Source: Draconibacterium orientale
GTDB taxonomy: Bacteria > Bacteroidota > Bacteroidia > Bacteroidales > UBA12170
NCBI GenBank assembly: GCA_020718205.1
Contig: DYSN01000017.1
Span: forward strand, 1 to 47,277
Direction of reading: 5' to 3'
DNA length: 47,277 bases
In this document: positions 37,109 through 45,337 of the stretch, piece by piece
Layout of the letters: each line of letters opens with the position of its first letter
How positions within the stretch are numbered: the stretch's first letter is position 1
Notes under the pieces: model-generated
Told to the model about the DNA's origin: nothing
The model's database searches: none
Seen by the model: the letters and a program-made list of their open reading frames with translations, nothing else
Program-made: the position numbers and the translations under genes

Positions 37109-37915
37109 ATGTCAATTTTTAGCGAAAACATCAAGTTATTAAGAAAAAGAAAGCGGTTTACTCAGGAGGATGTGGCGGAGAGTTTGCACATGAAACGCTC
37201 CACCCTGAGTGGCTACGAAAACGAGATTGCCCAGCCCGGCATGGCTACATTAATCAGTTTTTCGGAGTACTATAATGTTTCGGTCGACACGCTCATCCGC
37301 ATAGATTTGAGCGCATTGCCCGAGAGTCAGCTCAACCAGTTGGAAAGGGGCTACGATGTGTATATTAAAGGGAGTAAATTGCGGGTTTTGGTAACATCGG
37401 TAAATGCCGACAACGAAGAAAACATAGAACTCGTGCCCGAAAAAGCACAGGCGGGCTATGCCAGCGGCTTTGCCGATCCGGAGTATATTAAAATATTGCC
37501 CACCTTTCAGCTCCCCTTTCTTTCGAAACAAAAGAAATACCGCACTTTTCAAATTAGCGGCGATTCCATGCTGCCCATCCCCAGCGGCTCGTTTGTAACG
37601 GGCGAGTTTGTCCAAAACTGGACTTTTATCAAAAACAAACAAGCCCATATCATTGTTACCCTAAACGATGGCATTGTTTTTAAAGTGGTTGAAAACAGAA
37701 TAGAATCGGATGGGAAACTCATTCTCCATTCACTAAACCCGCTTTTTTCGCCCTACGATATTCAAATTCAGGATGTTAAAGAAGTTTGGAAATTTGTAAA
37801 CTATATCAGTGGCGAATTGCCCGAAACCAACGAAATGCGAACCGAAGCTTTGGCCATAAGCCTAAAAAGCCTACAAAAAGAAGTGCAACAAATTCAAACC
37901 AGGCTTCAGCTTTAG
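37109..37915 (+). CDS. XRE-family repressor with S24 (LexA-like) peptidase domain
   Basis: A 268-residue regulator. Residues 1-62 form a Cro/C1-type helix-turn-helix (TQEDVAESLHMKRSTLSGYE). The C-terminal S24 domain has the scissile Ala115-Gly116 (KAQAGYASG), the nucleophile Ser153 (ISGDSMLP) and the general base Lys192 (GIVFKVV), so self-cleavage of the LexA type is expected. The last 30 residues are a coiled coil. It diverges from dinB and probably represses it until DNA damage triggers cleavage. It is not LexA itself, whose DNA-binding domain is a winged helix. Confidence 0.9.
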   Translation: MSIFSENIKLLRKRKRFTQEDVAESLHMKRSTLSGYENEIAQPGMATLISFSEYYNVSVDTLIRIDLSALPESQLNQLERGYDVYIKGSKLRVLVTSVNADNEENIELVPEKAQAGYASGFADPEYIKILPTFQLPFLSKQKKYRTFQISGDSMLPIPSGSFVTGEFVQNWTFIKNKQAHIIVTLNDGIVFKVVENRIESDGKLILHSLNPLFSPYDIQIQDVKEVWKFVNYISGELPETNEMRTEALAISLKSLQKEVQQIQTRLQL

Positions 37916-37998
37916 CAAGGATTTGCTATTGATTTTCAGCGTATAAACATCGTTTTAGACTGAAACCAAAAACGGCTTCGGCCTTTGGCTCATTTGTC

Positions 37999-38006
37999 TA
38001 TCTTTG
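37999..38006 (+). promoter_or_regulatory. -7 promoter element of the ABC-F gene
   Basis: TATCTTTG followed by CACC lies 24 nt before the ABC-F start codon. TTTG sequences occur upstream (37984-37987, 37993-37996) but closer than the usual spacer. Confidence 0.6.
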
Positions 38007-38030
38007 CACCCAAAATTTTAAAACAGCAGA

Positions 38031-39668
38031 ATGATTTCAATTGATGGACTGGCCGTTGAATTTGGCGGAACAACCCTTTTTAAAGATATTTCGTTTGTAG
38101 TGAACGACAAAGACAGAATTGCCCTGATGGGCAAAAACGGAGCCGGGAAGTCGACCCTGCTGAAAATTATTGCGGGAGCAAAATCGCCCACCAGAGGAAA
38201 AATTACCGCCCCCAAAGAATCGGTGATTGCCTATTTGCCCCAGCATTTGATTGTGAATAATGAGCGAACAGTGTTTCAGGAAGCCTCGCTGGCCTTTGGC
38301 GATATGCAAAATATGCAGCACGAGCTCAACGAGCTCAACCTTGAATTGACACAACGCACCGATTATGAATCGGAAGAATATTACAGCATCATTGAGAAAG
38401 TTTCGGATTTGAGCGAGAAGCTGTACAGTCAGGGGGAAGTGAATTACGATGCCGAAGTAGAAAAGACCCTGATGGGTTTGGGCTTTGAGCGAACAGATTT
38501 CCACCGAAACACCAACGAATTTAGTGGCGGATGGCGCATGAGAATTGAATTGGCAAAAATTCTTCTTCAAAACCCCGATTTGATTCTTCTGGATGAGCCC
38601 ACCAACCACTTAGACATTGAATCGGTGCAGTGGCTGGAAGATTTTTTGATTAACGGAGCCAAAGCCGTTATGGTGATATCGCACGATAAAATGTTTATCG
38701 ACAATATCACCAACAGAACCATTGAATTAAGCATGGGGAAAATTTACGATTACAAAGTAAACTACTCCACCTATCTGCAACTGCGAAAGGAACGAAGAGA
38801 CCAGCAGCAAAAAGCCTTTGATGAACAACAGCGATTTATTGCTGATAACCAGGAATTTATAGACAGATTCAGGGGAACATATTCCAAGACGCTTCAGGTT
38901 CAATCGCGGGTGAAGATGCTTGAGAAGCTTGTGCTTCTGGAAGTTGACGAGGTAGATACTTCCCATTTAAAACTTCGGTTTCCCCCATCTCCGCGCTCCG
39001 GCTCTTATCCGGTTACAGCCGAAGAAGTTGGGAAATCCTATGATGAACATCTGGTATTTCAGAATGCCGGTTTCAGCATACAGCGTGGCGAAAAAGTAGC
39101 CTTTGTGGGTAAAAATGGCGAAGGAAAATCGACCATGATTAAAGCCATTATGGGTGAGATAAATTTTGATGGAAAGCTAAGCCTGGGGCACAATACCCAA
39201 ATTGGTTATTTTGCTCAAAATGAAGCCTCACTGCTCGATGAAAGTCAAACAGTTTTTCAAACCATCGATTATATTGCCAAAGGCGAAATCAGGAATAAAA
39301 TAAAAGATATTCTGGGGGCTTTTATGTTTGGCGGCGATGACTGGGACAAGCCCGTTAAAATTTTATCGGGGGGAGAAAGAACGCGGCTTGCCATGATAAA
39401 ACTTCTGCTGGAGCCCGTGAATCTGCTTATTCTCGATGAGCCCACCAACCATCTCGATCTGAGAACCAAAGACATTCTAAAACAAGCGCTTATGGATTAC
39501 GACGGCACTTTGATTCTCGTTTCGCACGACCGCGATTTTCTCGATGGAATGGTGAGTAAGGTTTTCGAATTTGGCCATAAGCGGGTAAGAGAGCATTTCG
39601 AAGGAATTCAGGAGTTTTTAGCCCGAAAGAAAATGGAGCATTTGCGGGAGCTGGAGAAGAAAAGCTAA
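38031..39668 (+). CDS. ABC-F family ATPase (ribosome-associated)
   Basis: A 545-residue protein with two ABC ATPase domains and no membrane part. The first has GKNGAGKST, the signature FSGGWRMRIELAK and LLDEPTNHLD; the second has GKNGEGKST, LSGGERTRLAMIK and ILDEPTNHLD. A charged linker of about 80 residues (SKTLQVQSRVKMLEKL) joins them. ABC-F proteins bind the ribosomal E site and relieve stalling; the form is nearest to the YbiT/ABCF2 group. Some members give antibiotic resistance, but the linker here shows no resistance-type extension that I can recognise. Confidence 0.93.
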   Translation: MISIDGLAVEFGGTTLFKDISFVVNDKDRIALMGKNGAGKSTLLKIIAGAKSPTRGKITAPKESVIAYLPQHLIVNNERTVFQEASLAFGDMQNMQHELNELNLELTQRTDYESEEYYSIIEKVSDLSEKLYSQGEVNYDAEVEKTLMGLGFERTDFHRNTNEFSGGWRMRIELAKILLQNPDLILLDEPTNHLDIESVQWLEDFLINGAKAVMVISHDKMFIDNITNRTIELSMGKIYDYKVNYSTYLQLRKERRDQQQKAFDEQQRFIADNQEFIDRFRGTYSKTLQVQSRVKMLEKLVLLEVDEVDTSHLKLRFPPSPRSGSYPVTAEEVGKSYDEHLVFQNAGFSIQRGEKVAFVGKNGEGKSTMIKAIMGEINFDGKLSLGHNTQIGYFAQNEASLLDESQTVFQTIDYIAKGEIRNKIKDILGAFMFGGDDWDKPVKILSGGERTRLAMIKLLLEPVNLLILDEPTNHLDLRTKDILKQALMDYDGTLILVSHDRDFLDGMVSKVFEFGHKRVREHFEGIQEFLARKKMEHLRELEKKS

Positions 39669-39735
39669 TGTAAATCTTAGTTTATCTCCTCTGTAAGGAC
39701 TTGTTTCCGTGAACTTTGCAATGAATTACTCAAAT

Positions 39736-40605
39736 TTACAGCACTAACCTATCAGAAATTAGCTGCCTGAAATAATCAGCCGACCAATAATTCACGCTCT
39801 GTCCATGATTTAAAAAAGGACGAACTTCTTCCGATGCTTTTTTGAAATCATTTCTTTCTACTCTATCCAAAAGCAATTGCATAAATAATGATGAAGTGAG
39901 TTTGGTTTCAGCGGAAATGTCGCCACTTTCTATCATTCTGATTTCCAGATGCTTTAAATTAAGCTGAACTCTTTTCTTCAAATACCATTCTAAATCAAAC
40001 CAGTCTCTTCCTTTTACTCCGGTTTTCCATTTTCTACAAAGAACCGCATGCATTTTACCTGCAAAGAGATTGGGTAGCGTCATCGAAAGAACATTAAAAG
40101 TAATGGGATCGTAAAGGGTTTTGTGTTCAGTTTGAAAAACCAAAGGCGGATTTGTATCTACTTCAATTTTTATTTTTATGCTCTTTTCGCTCTGCTTTTG
40201 ATTGATAAAAGGATGGAAAACAGGGGACAAATTAAGCTCAAAAACTGAAGTATCATTCTTTAGAAACGCTGACGCGATATTGGAGAAATCGTTGGTTTTG
40301 AGTTTTGAATTAATCTGTATACGAACTCCAAGAGCTTCAAATTCATTTTTAATAAAAGAAAAATAGGGTTCAAGCTTAAAGGATGGATTTTTCTCTAAAA
40401 GACTGAAATCCAAATCATCAGAAAATCTTTTCAATCCGTAGAGAATTCTTAACGAAGTTCCCCCATAAAACGCGGCTTTTGTAAAAAACTGCCCCCTATA
40501 CAATCCTAACAGTGTGATTTCCTGATATATTTCCTTTAGAGCTCCTGTTAAATCCTGTTCAGATTCGATGGAATATTTCTCTAGCATTTGATTGATGATG
40601 CTCAT
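39736..40605 (-). CDS. abiEii: AbiEii-type nucleotidyltransferase toxin
   Basis: A 289-residue toxin of the type IV AbiE system. The nucleotidyltransferase fold is marked by GGTSLR (48-53) and the catalytic acids Asp63, Asp64 and Asp66 in RFSDDLDFS. AbiEii proteins transfer nucleotides to tRNA or related targets and stop growth during phage infection. The start overlaps the antitoxin stop by 4 nt (ATGA). The gene is more AT-rich than its neighbours, which fits horizontal acquisition. Confidence 0.88.
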   Translation of the reverse strand: MSIINQMLEKYSIESEQDLTGALKEIYQEITLLGLYRGQFFTKAAFYGGTSLRILYGLKRFSDDLDFSLLEKNPSFKLEPYFSFIKNEFEALGVRIQINSKLKTNDFSNIASAFLKNDTSVFELNLSPVFHPFINQKQSEKSIKIKIEVDTNPPLVFQTEHKTLYDPITFNVLSMTLPNLFAGKMHAVLCRKWKTGVKGRDWFDLEWYLKKRVQLNLKHLEIRMIESGDISAETKLTSSLFMQLLLDRVERNDFKKASEEVRPFLNHGQSVNYWSADYFRQLISDRLVL

Positions 40606-41246
40606 AACCTGGTAATTAGTTTTAAAAATAGGTTTATTTTTTTTGATTTTGAGACTTCATGATATATTGAGATTATCTCACGATTCAGATTTGTCAATTC
40701 GGACATTTCTATTCTCAAATCATCATCCAGATAAGCTCTCATTTCTTCAATTGATTGAATATCTATGTCTTTTGAAAGGAAAATTTTATCGCAAATTGCC
40801 TTTTCTACTGTGGCAATAAGAAATTTATCATGATTGCCATTACTTATAGCCAGTCCCAGCGGAAACAATTCGGTTTGAATTCTTCGGTAGGAAAAAAGTC
40901 CGACCGGAGTATTGAAAGATTTTGGTCGTTTGGTGGTTACTGAAGTTACTTCATAAACGCGTTCAGGAATCAGATTGTAATAACTAAGGGCAAAGTCCAA
41001 AGAAATATACGATGGACCAAGCAGGTGATTGGCGATACTTTCCGGTGAAACAGCATGTTGATGTACCTTAGATTTATGGACGTACAACCCCCTTTTCAAA
41101 GGCGATAGAATTGCCTTTTTCATCAAATCTTCAATTTTATTATTTACCGATTTATATCCCAAAGATTTAAGCACGCTGCTTAAACTGGCATAATCAACTA
41201 TATGATTAGTAAATTTTAATAATTCTCTCTCAATATCAATGTCCAT
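40602..41246 (-). CDS. abiEi: AbiEi-type antitoxin / transcriptional repressor
   Basis: A 214-residue antitoxin. The N-terminal winged helix (about 10-65, with KIEDLMKKAILSPLKRGLYV) binds DNA, and the C-terminal domain has the family features SPESIANHLLGPSYISLDFALSYYNLIPE and TVEKAICDKIF. Known AbiEi proteins repress their own operon and neutralise the toxin without forming a stable complex. A long palindrome lies 15 nt before the start codon, exactly where the promoter predicts transcription to begin. Confidence 0.88.
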   Translation of the reverse strand: MDIDIERELLKFTNHIVDYASLSSVLKSLGYKSVNNKIEDLMKKAILSPLKRGLYVHKSKVHQHAVSPESIANHLLGPSYISLDFALSYYNLIPERVYEVTSVTTKRPKSFNTPVGLFSYRRIQTELFPLGLAISNGNHDKFLIATVEKAICDKIFLSKDIDIQSIEEMRAYLDDDLRIEMSELTNLNREIISIYHEVSKSKKINLFLKLITRL

Positions 41247-41260
41247 TTTTCCTAAAATTA

Positions 41261-41293
41261 CATAGCTAATCGGTAAATTACCGATTATCTATG
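41261..41293. promoter_or_regulatory. AbiE operator, 33-bp palindrome
   Basis: The core arms TAATCGGTAA (41267-41276) and TTACCGATTA (41278-41287) are perfect around one A. They extend outward, past a single mismatch, through CATAG (41261-41265) and CTATG (41289-41293). The site covers the expected transcription start of abiEi, directly downstream of its -7 element. This is what is expected for AbiEi autoregulation. Confidence 0.85.
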
Positions 41294-41325
41294 CAAATAT
41301 AGGAAATTTTTTATCCTATTTCAAT
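41294..41325 (-). promoter_or_regulatory. Promoter of the abiE operon
   Basis: On the minus strand ATTG (complement of 41322-41325) is followed by 20 nt and TATATTTG (complement of 41294-41301). The -33 element overlaps the last codons and stop of the preceding DUF438 gene, so the abiE pair can be switched on independently. Confidence 0.8.
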
Positions 41326-42517
41326 CCTCCCAATCTAAAAGTCGTTTATCGCCACTGAGCGCCTGAATTTGGCTAATCTCCTGCGACACTTCCAGAACAC
41401 CCAGATAAACTGAGTTATCGTCGCGAACCGCAAAATACTGAATAAGAACGTATTGATTGCCCAGATGGATATAGAATGAAGCACTGTCCTTACTACCTTT
41501 TCTAAAAGCTTCAACAATTCGCTCCACGATATGCACCGATGCCGGCGGATGGCAATTCTTCACATCGCGGCCAATAATGGCCTGAGTTCGGGGGAAGATT
41601 CGGTGTTTGGGCGTGCTGTAATAGCGAACCTGATTATTCTCGTCAACAAAAGTTATGTCAACAGGCAGATGATTGAATATTTGTCGAATCTGGTTCACCT
41701 TCAAAAAACCCGTCCCCAGATTTACCAAACCTTCTTCCGGGCTCCCGGGCTCGAAATTCTGATTGGCATGACTTGGCTGAACGAAAGGAAAACTAAGCTC
41801 GTCGGTCAAAAAAAATAATGCATCGAGCTCAGTCTTGTCAATGGTTTCCATGATATGGGGAAAAAGAATTTTCTCGTCGCGAAATATGATGGCTGTTATT
41901 CTAAAACTTATATCCCCCGCAATTTTGTTAATGACAGGAAGTTGCCAATTCGAAGTCGGCTTCAATTCCTTAATAATTTCCGCAAGGTTGGCCCGAATAT
42001 CATCATGAAAAGCCCACATGAGCTGAACGCAGCGATAATGGCTCCATTTTTTCTCCAGCAGCGGGAAAATCACATTTTCCTTGATGGAATAGAGCTTGGT
42101 AAAAAGCTGAAGCTCGGAATAAATTTCAATCAATTGTCTTACTACCAAAGGATTAGCTTCGGCATTGAGCTGTTTAATCAGGGGGCGTGATGCCAAAAGA
42201 AGCTCGTGAGCCTTTGCATTATTTTGTTCACAATACCACAAAAAACTTTCCTTAGGCAATTCGATTGGCGGGTATTGGTTAATGGGTTTAAAAACCAAAT
42301 TTAATAACTTATTTACCAGCATCTTAGTTTCTTCCAAATCCACAGAATTAACCATTATTTTATGAACTAAAACTATGATATCGGAAGGCACAATTTCATA
42401 TATCTGCCTGCTATACAAGTGGTAAAGCTCATTAACATTGGATTTGTTTCTAATAGCCTGAGCCAATTCAAGTAAAAAGGAAATACGGGTTTCGTTGTGC
42501 TGAGTAAATTCTGACAT
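41321..42517 (-). CDS. DUF438 / hemerythrin-like / PAS protein
   Basis: A 398-residue cytoplasmic protein. Residues about 10-80 are a helical DUF438-type domain, about 120-225 a hemerythrin-like helical bundle (KENVIFPLLEKKWSHYRC, then FRDEKILFPHIMETI), and about 275-395 a PAS domain (HLPVDITFVDENNQVRYYS to YFAVRDDNSVYLGVLEVSQEI). Relatives are thought to sense oxygen, nitric oxide or redox state through the iron site and a PAS ligand. No output domain is present, so it may act by binding a partner. Some His positions of classical hemerythrin are not obvious. Confidence 0.8.
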   Translation of the reverse strand: MSEFTQHNETRISFLLELAQAIRNKSNVNELYHLYSRQIYEIVPSDIIVLVHKIMVNSVDLEETKMLVNKLLNLVFKPINQYPPIELPKESFLWYCEQNNAKAHELLLASRPLIKQLNAEANPLVVRQLIEIYSELQLFTKLYSIKENVIFPLLEKKWSHYRCVQLMWAFHDDIRANLAEIIKELKPTSNWQLPVINKIAGDISFRITAIIFRDEKILFPHIMETIDKTELDALFFLTDELSFPFVQPSHANQNFEPGSPEEGLVNLGTGFLKVNQIRQIFNHLPVDITFVDENNQVRYYSTPKHRIFPRTQAIIGRDVKNCHPPASVHIVERIVEAFRKGSKDSASFYIHLGNQYVLIQYFAVRDDNSVYLGVLEVSQEISQIQALSGDKRLLDWED

Positions 42518-42530
42518 GATTATTTTTTTC

Positions 42531-42538
42531 CAAAATTA
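42531..42538 (-). promoter_or_regulatory. -7 promoter element of the DUF438 gene
   Basis: The minus strand reads TAATTTTG, 13 nt before the ATG at 42517, giving a leader of roughly 10 nt. No -33 element is obvious. Confidence 0.45.
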
Positions 42539-42581
42539 GTTAAATTACCCTCTGAAAATGAATAGAACCTATCGAAATACC

Positions 42582-42589
42582 TATTTTTG
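42582..42589 (+). promoter_or_regulatory. -7 promoter element of the alpha/beta hydrolase gene
   Basis: TATTTTTG matches the consensus and overlaps the in-frame ATG at 42587, which excludes that ATG as the start if the promoter is real. The next ATG, at 42605, is 15 nt downstream. Confidence 0.5.
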
Positions 42590-42604
42590 GGAAAAACTAT
42601 AACA

Positions 42605-43414
42605 ATGGAAAAACACATCATTTATCGGGGAGAAAATATTTACTATACTGTTGAAGGACAGGGAGAAGTATTGGTTTTGCTTCATGGATTTATGGAGGAT
42701 TCGGGCATGTGGAAAGAGCACTCAAGCGCTTTATCGAAGGAGTATCAAGTAATTTCTGTGGATTTGCCCGGGCATGGAAAGACCGGAATCTGGCAAAATA
42801 GTCACAGCATGGAATGGATGGCGGAAATTGTTTCGACTGTTTTGGATGCAGAGAAAGCAATAACCTGTGTAATGATAGGCCACAGCATGGGTGGTTATGT
42901 AACCCTGACGTTTGCTGAGAAATACAAGGAAAAACTCAAGGGGTTTGGATTGTTTCACAGTCATTCGCTGGCCGATACAGAAGAGGCAAAAACCAACCGC
43001 GACCGAACCATACAATTGGTTAGACAAAATAAAACAACCTTTATCAATAAGTTTATTCCCGATTTGTTTGCCCAAAGAAACAGGGAAAGGCTTAAAGACA
43101 AGATCGAAAATCAAATTAAACAGGCCAATGAAATGCGGGTCGAAGGCATTACAGGTGCTTTGGAAGGAATGAAAAACAGGCCCATGCGATTGGATATTGT
43201 AGCATTTTCGGCGGTTCCGGTGCTGTTTATTTTGGGGAAACAAGATTCCCGCATTCCTTTGGATAAAGGGATGGCACAAGCATCAACCGCAAGAAACTCA
43301 CAGATGGTAATTCTGGGTGATTCCGGTCATATGGGTTGGGCTGAGGAGCCTGAAAAAACAATTGCTGCCCTTCAGGGCTTTATGAAATTTTGTTTAGCCC
43401 CTATTAACAGGTAA
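42605..43414 (+). CDS. Alpha/beta hydrolase
   Basis: A 269-residue hydrolase of the esterase/haloperoxidase-like group. It has LLHGFMEDSGMW (oxyanion hole near residue 25), Ser94 in GHSMGGY, Asp214 in GKQDSRIP and His242 in GDSGHMGW. No signal peptide is present, so it is cytoplasmic. Substrate is unknown; relatives include MenH-like enzymes and esterases. The 42605 start is chosen because the earlier in-frame ATG lies inside the promoter element. Its 3' end overlaps the following small convergent gene by 11 nt. Confidence 0.85.
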   Translation: MEKHIIYRGENIYYTVEGQGEVLVLLHGFMEDSGMWKEHSSALSKEYQVISVDLPGHGKTGIWQNSHSMEWMAEIVSTVLDAEKAITCVMIGHSMGGYVTLTFAEKYKEKLKGFGLFHSHSLADTEEAKTNRDRTIQLVRQNKTTFINKFIPDLFAQRNRERLKDKIENQIKQANEMRVEGITGALEGMKNRPMRLDIVAFSAVPVLFILGKQDSRIPLDKGMAQASTARNSQMVILGDSGHMGWAEEPEKTIAALQGFMKFCLAPINR

Positions 43415-43616
43415 ACTTCCGCTTGTCTTTATCCCATTTAATATACACAGCTTCAGGATGTTTACCCAAAAAACGAAGATAATCCTCCGCAATGGCCGGA
43501 TCGGTACTCAGGTATTTATGATAGGTGGAATATTTACCACGATGAAGACTAATGATTCTTTTTCCATGCTCCAGATAATCCCTGCCGGGAAAGAGCTTAG
43601 AGAGAAGGTTTGACAT
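43404..43616 (-). CDS. Small conserved-looking protein, unknown function (70 aa)
   Basis: A 70-residue basic protein starting MSNLLSKLFPGRDYLEHGKR and rich in Tyr, His and Lys, ending DKDKRKFTC with a lone Cys. It has no signal peptide or membrane segment. I do not recognise the family. Support for a real gene comes from a full promoter (43644-43673) that places the transcript about 23 nt before the ATG at 43616; the earlier in-frame ATG at 43646 lies within the -7 element and is excluded. It is convergent with, and overlaps, the hydrolase gene. Confidence 0.7.
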   Translation of the reverse strand: MSNLLSKLFPGRDYLEHGKRIISLHRGKYSTYHKYLSTDPAIAEDYLRFLGKHPEAVYIKWDKDKRKFTC

Positions 43617-43643
43617 ATTTTTTTGGTTTTGTGTAATCGTGAA

Positions 43644-43673
43644 CAAAGTTAAGAAATACAGAATTAATTCAAA
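43644..43673 (-). promoter_or_regulatory. Promoter of the 70-aa gene
   Basis: The minus strand reads TTTG (complement of 43670-43673), 18 nt, then TAACTTTG (complement of 43644-43651). Both elements match the Bacteroidota consensus. It directly adjoins the TlpA start codon on the other strand. Confidence 0.75.
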
Positions 43674-43676
43674 TTA

Positions 43677-44297
43677 ATGTTGATAAAAACTATGAAATTC
43701 TTAAAAAATTATATCGAGACGAAGAAAAAGGAGTCTTTGTGGTCAAAGATTACCGATATTTTGATGATTCTTCTGATTGTTGGACTCATCATTCCCACTA
43801 CCAGAACGCCCATTTTGGTGTTTTTTAAACAAATCACCAATTTCAGCCCATCCGTTTCGGCAGAAGATGATTATGGAAAACTAAGTAGCAACGACAATTT
43901 ATGGACTTTGGTAGATGAAAAAGGTCAACAAGTGCGATTGGAGCAATTTGGAGACAAGCCCATTTTTATCAATTTCTGGGCTACCTGGTGCGCCCCTTGT
44001 CTGGCCGAAATGCCTTCCATTGCTGAGCTGCAGAAAGAATTTGGTACAGAAGTCCATTTCATTTTCATAAGTTATGAAGACTTTGCAAAAACCACTCCGC
44101 TCCTACTCGAAAAACAATGGGATTTCAAAACCTATTTCCCTGCAAATCGGGAACCTAAGATACTGCAAAGCAACAGTTTACCCACCACTTTTATCATAGA
44201 CAAGAATGGAAAAATTGTGGTTAGAGAAACCGGAAACAAAAAGTGGAGTGGAAACAGCGTGAAAGAGCTTCTGCGGGAACTTATTAAGCAAAACTAA
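43677..44297 (+). CDS. TlpA-like membrane-anchored thioredoxin
   Basis: A 206-residue thiol-disulfide protein. A signal anchor (about residues 23-50, ITDILMILLIVGLIIPTTRTPIL) would place the thioredoxin domain outside the cytoplasm. The active site is Cys105-Ala-Pro-Cys108 in FWATWCAPCLAEMPS, and the cis-Pro occurs in SLPTTFIID. TlpA/ResA-type proteins reduce disulfides in secreted proteins or cytochrome c apoproteins. No cytochrome gene is next to it. An alternative start is the Met at codon 6. Its last 4 nt overlap the end of the convergent rlmN. Confidence 0.88.
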   Translation: MLIKTMKFLKNYIETKKKESLWSKITDILMILLIVGLIIPTTRTPILVFFKQITNFSPSVSAEDDYGKLSSNDNLWTLVDEKGQQVRLEQFGDKPIFINFWATWCAPCLAEMPSIAELQKEFGTEVHFIFISYEDFAKTTPLLLEKQWDFKTYFPANREPKILQSNSLPTTFIIDKNGKIVVRETGNKKWSGNSVKELLRELIKQN

Positions 44298-45337
44298 AAA
44301 TCGCCTTCTTCCTTACGCTTAACGAGTTCTTTGGTTGACAACAAACCACAAGCCGCAAAAATATCCTGTCCGCGCGATGCACGAAGCGTTGTCATTATTC
44401 CTTTTTTCTTCAGATTGGCCTGAAACTGAAATATGGTTTCGTCGTCGGAGCCCAGCAAAGGCGTTCCGGGAATGGGATGAAATCTGATGAGATTGATGCG
44501 GCATTTAAGCCCATTGAGCAAACGCGCCAACTGATCCACGTGGGCTTTGGTATCGTTGAAATCCTTGAACATGATATATTCAAAACTCAACCGCCTTTGA
44601 CCGCCAAAATCGAAGCTTTTAATTTCGGAAATCAGATTTGGCAAATTATAAACGCTTTCGATGGGCATTATTTTCTTACGTTCCTCCTCAAAAGGCGAAT
44701 GCAGACTGATGGCCAGATGCGCGTCGGATTGCTGCAGGAAGATTTTCATGGCGGGAATGATTCCGATGGTAGAAACTGTGATTCTTTTGGGGCTCCAGCC
44801 CAAACTATAATCGGCAGTTAGAATTTCGATGCTTTTTAAAACCTGATCGAGATTGTCGAAAGGCTCTCCCATTCCCATATAAACCACATTGCTCAACTTT
44901 TCGAACTCGGGCAAGCTGTAGATTTGGTTTAGAATATCGCCCGACGAGAGTTGTGCCTGAAACCCTTGTTTACCCGTCATGCAAAACAGGCAGCCCATTT
45001 TACAACCCACCTGCGACGAAACACAGAGTGTAGCGCGCTCTTTATCAGGAATATATGCCGCTTCGATAAACTGACCAATATTTACTTTGTAGAGATATTT
45101 TTTGGTTCCATCCACCGATTCCTGCACAGTGGTATACTCAGTTCTTTCTATTTCGTATTGCTCGCCGAGTTTGGCTTTGGCAGCATTGGAAATATTGTGC
45201 ATATCGTTGAAACTGCGGGCGTTTTTCTTGTAGAGCCATTCGGCTATTTGTGTTCCGTTGAATTTGGGAAATCCCAGATTCACTGCAATTTCCTGCAATT
45301 CGCTTTTCGTTTTACCAAACAGGTTTTCTTTAGCCAT
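44294..45337 (-). CDS. rlmN: 23S rRNA (A2503-C2) / tRNA (A37-C2) methyltransferase
   Basis: A 347-residue radical SAM enzyme that methylates C2 of A2503 in 23S rRNA and A37 in tRNAs. The [4Fe-4S] motif is Cys112-x3-Cys116-x2-Cys119 (CKMGCLFC), and the second methylated-enzyme cysteine is Cys330 in FAACGLL. Length fits RlmN rather than Cfr. The start codon overlaps the stop of the ferredoxin reductase gene by 1 nt (TAATG). That coupling may be functional, since radical SAM enzymes need an electron donor. Confidence 0.96.
   Translation of the reverse strand: MAKENLFGKTKSELQEIAVNLGFPKFNGTQIAEWLYKKNARSFNDMHNISNAAKAKLGEQYEIERTEYTTVQESVDGTKKYLYKVNIGQFIEAAYIPDKERATLCVSSQVGCKMGCLFCMTGKQGFQAQLSSGDILNQIYSLPEFEKLSNVVYMGMGEPFDNLDQVLKSIEILTADYSLGWSPKRITVSTIGIIPAMKIFLQQSDAHLAISLHSPFEEERKKIMPIESVYNLPNLISEIKSFDFGGQRRLSFEYIMFKDFNDTKAHVDQLARLLNGLKCRINLIRFHPIPGTPLLGSDDETIFQFQANLKKKGIMTTLRASRGQDIFAACGLLSTKELVKRKEEGDF

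Noticed and set aside
39669-39740. TGTAAAT/ATTTACA inverted repeat after the ABC-F gene
   Set aside because: Arms of 7 nt are about 60 nt apart with no T run; not a credible terminator.
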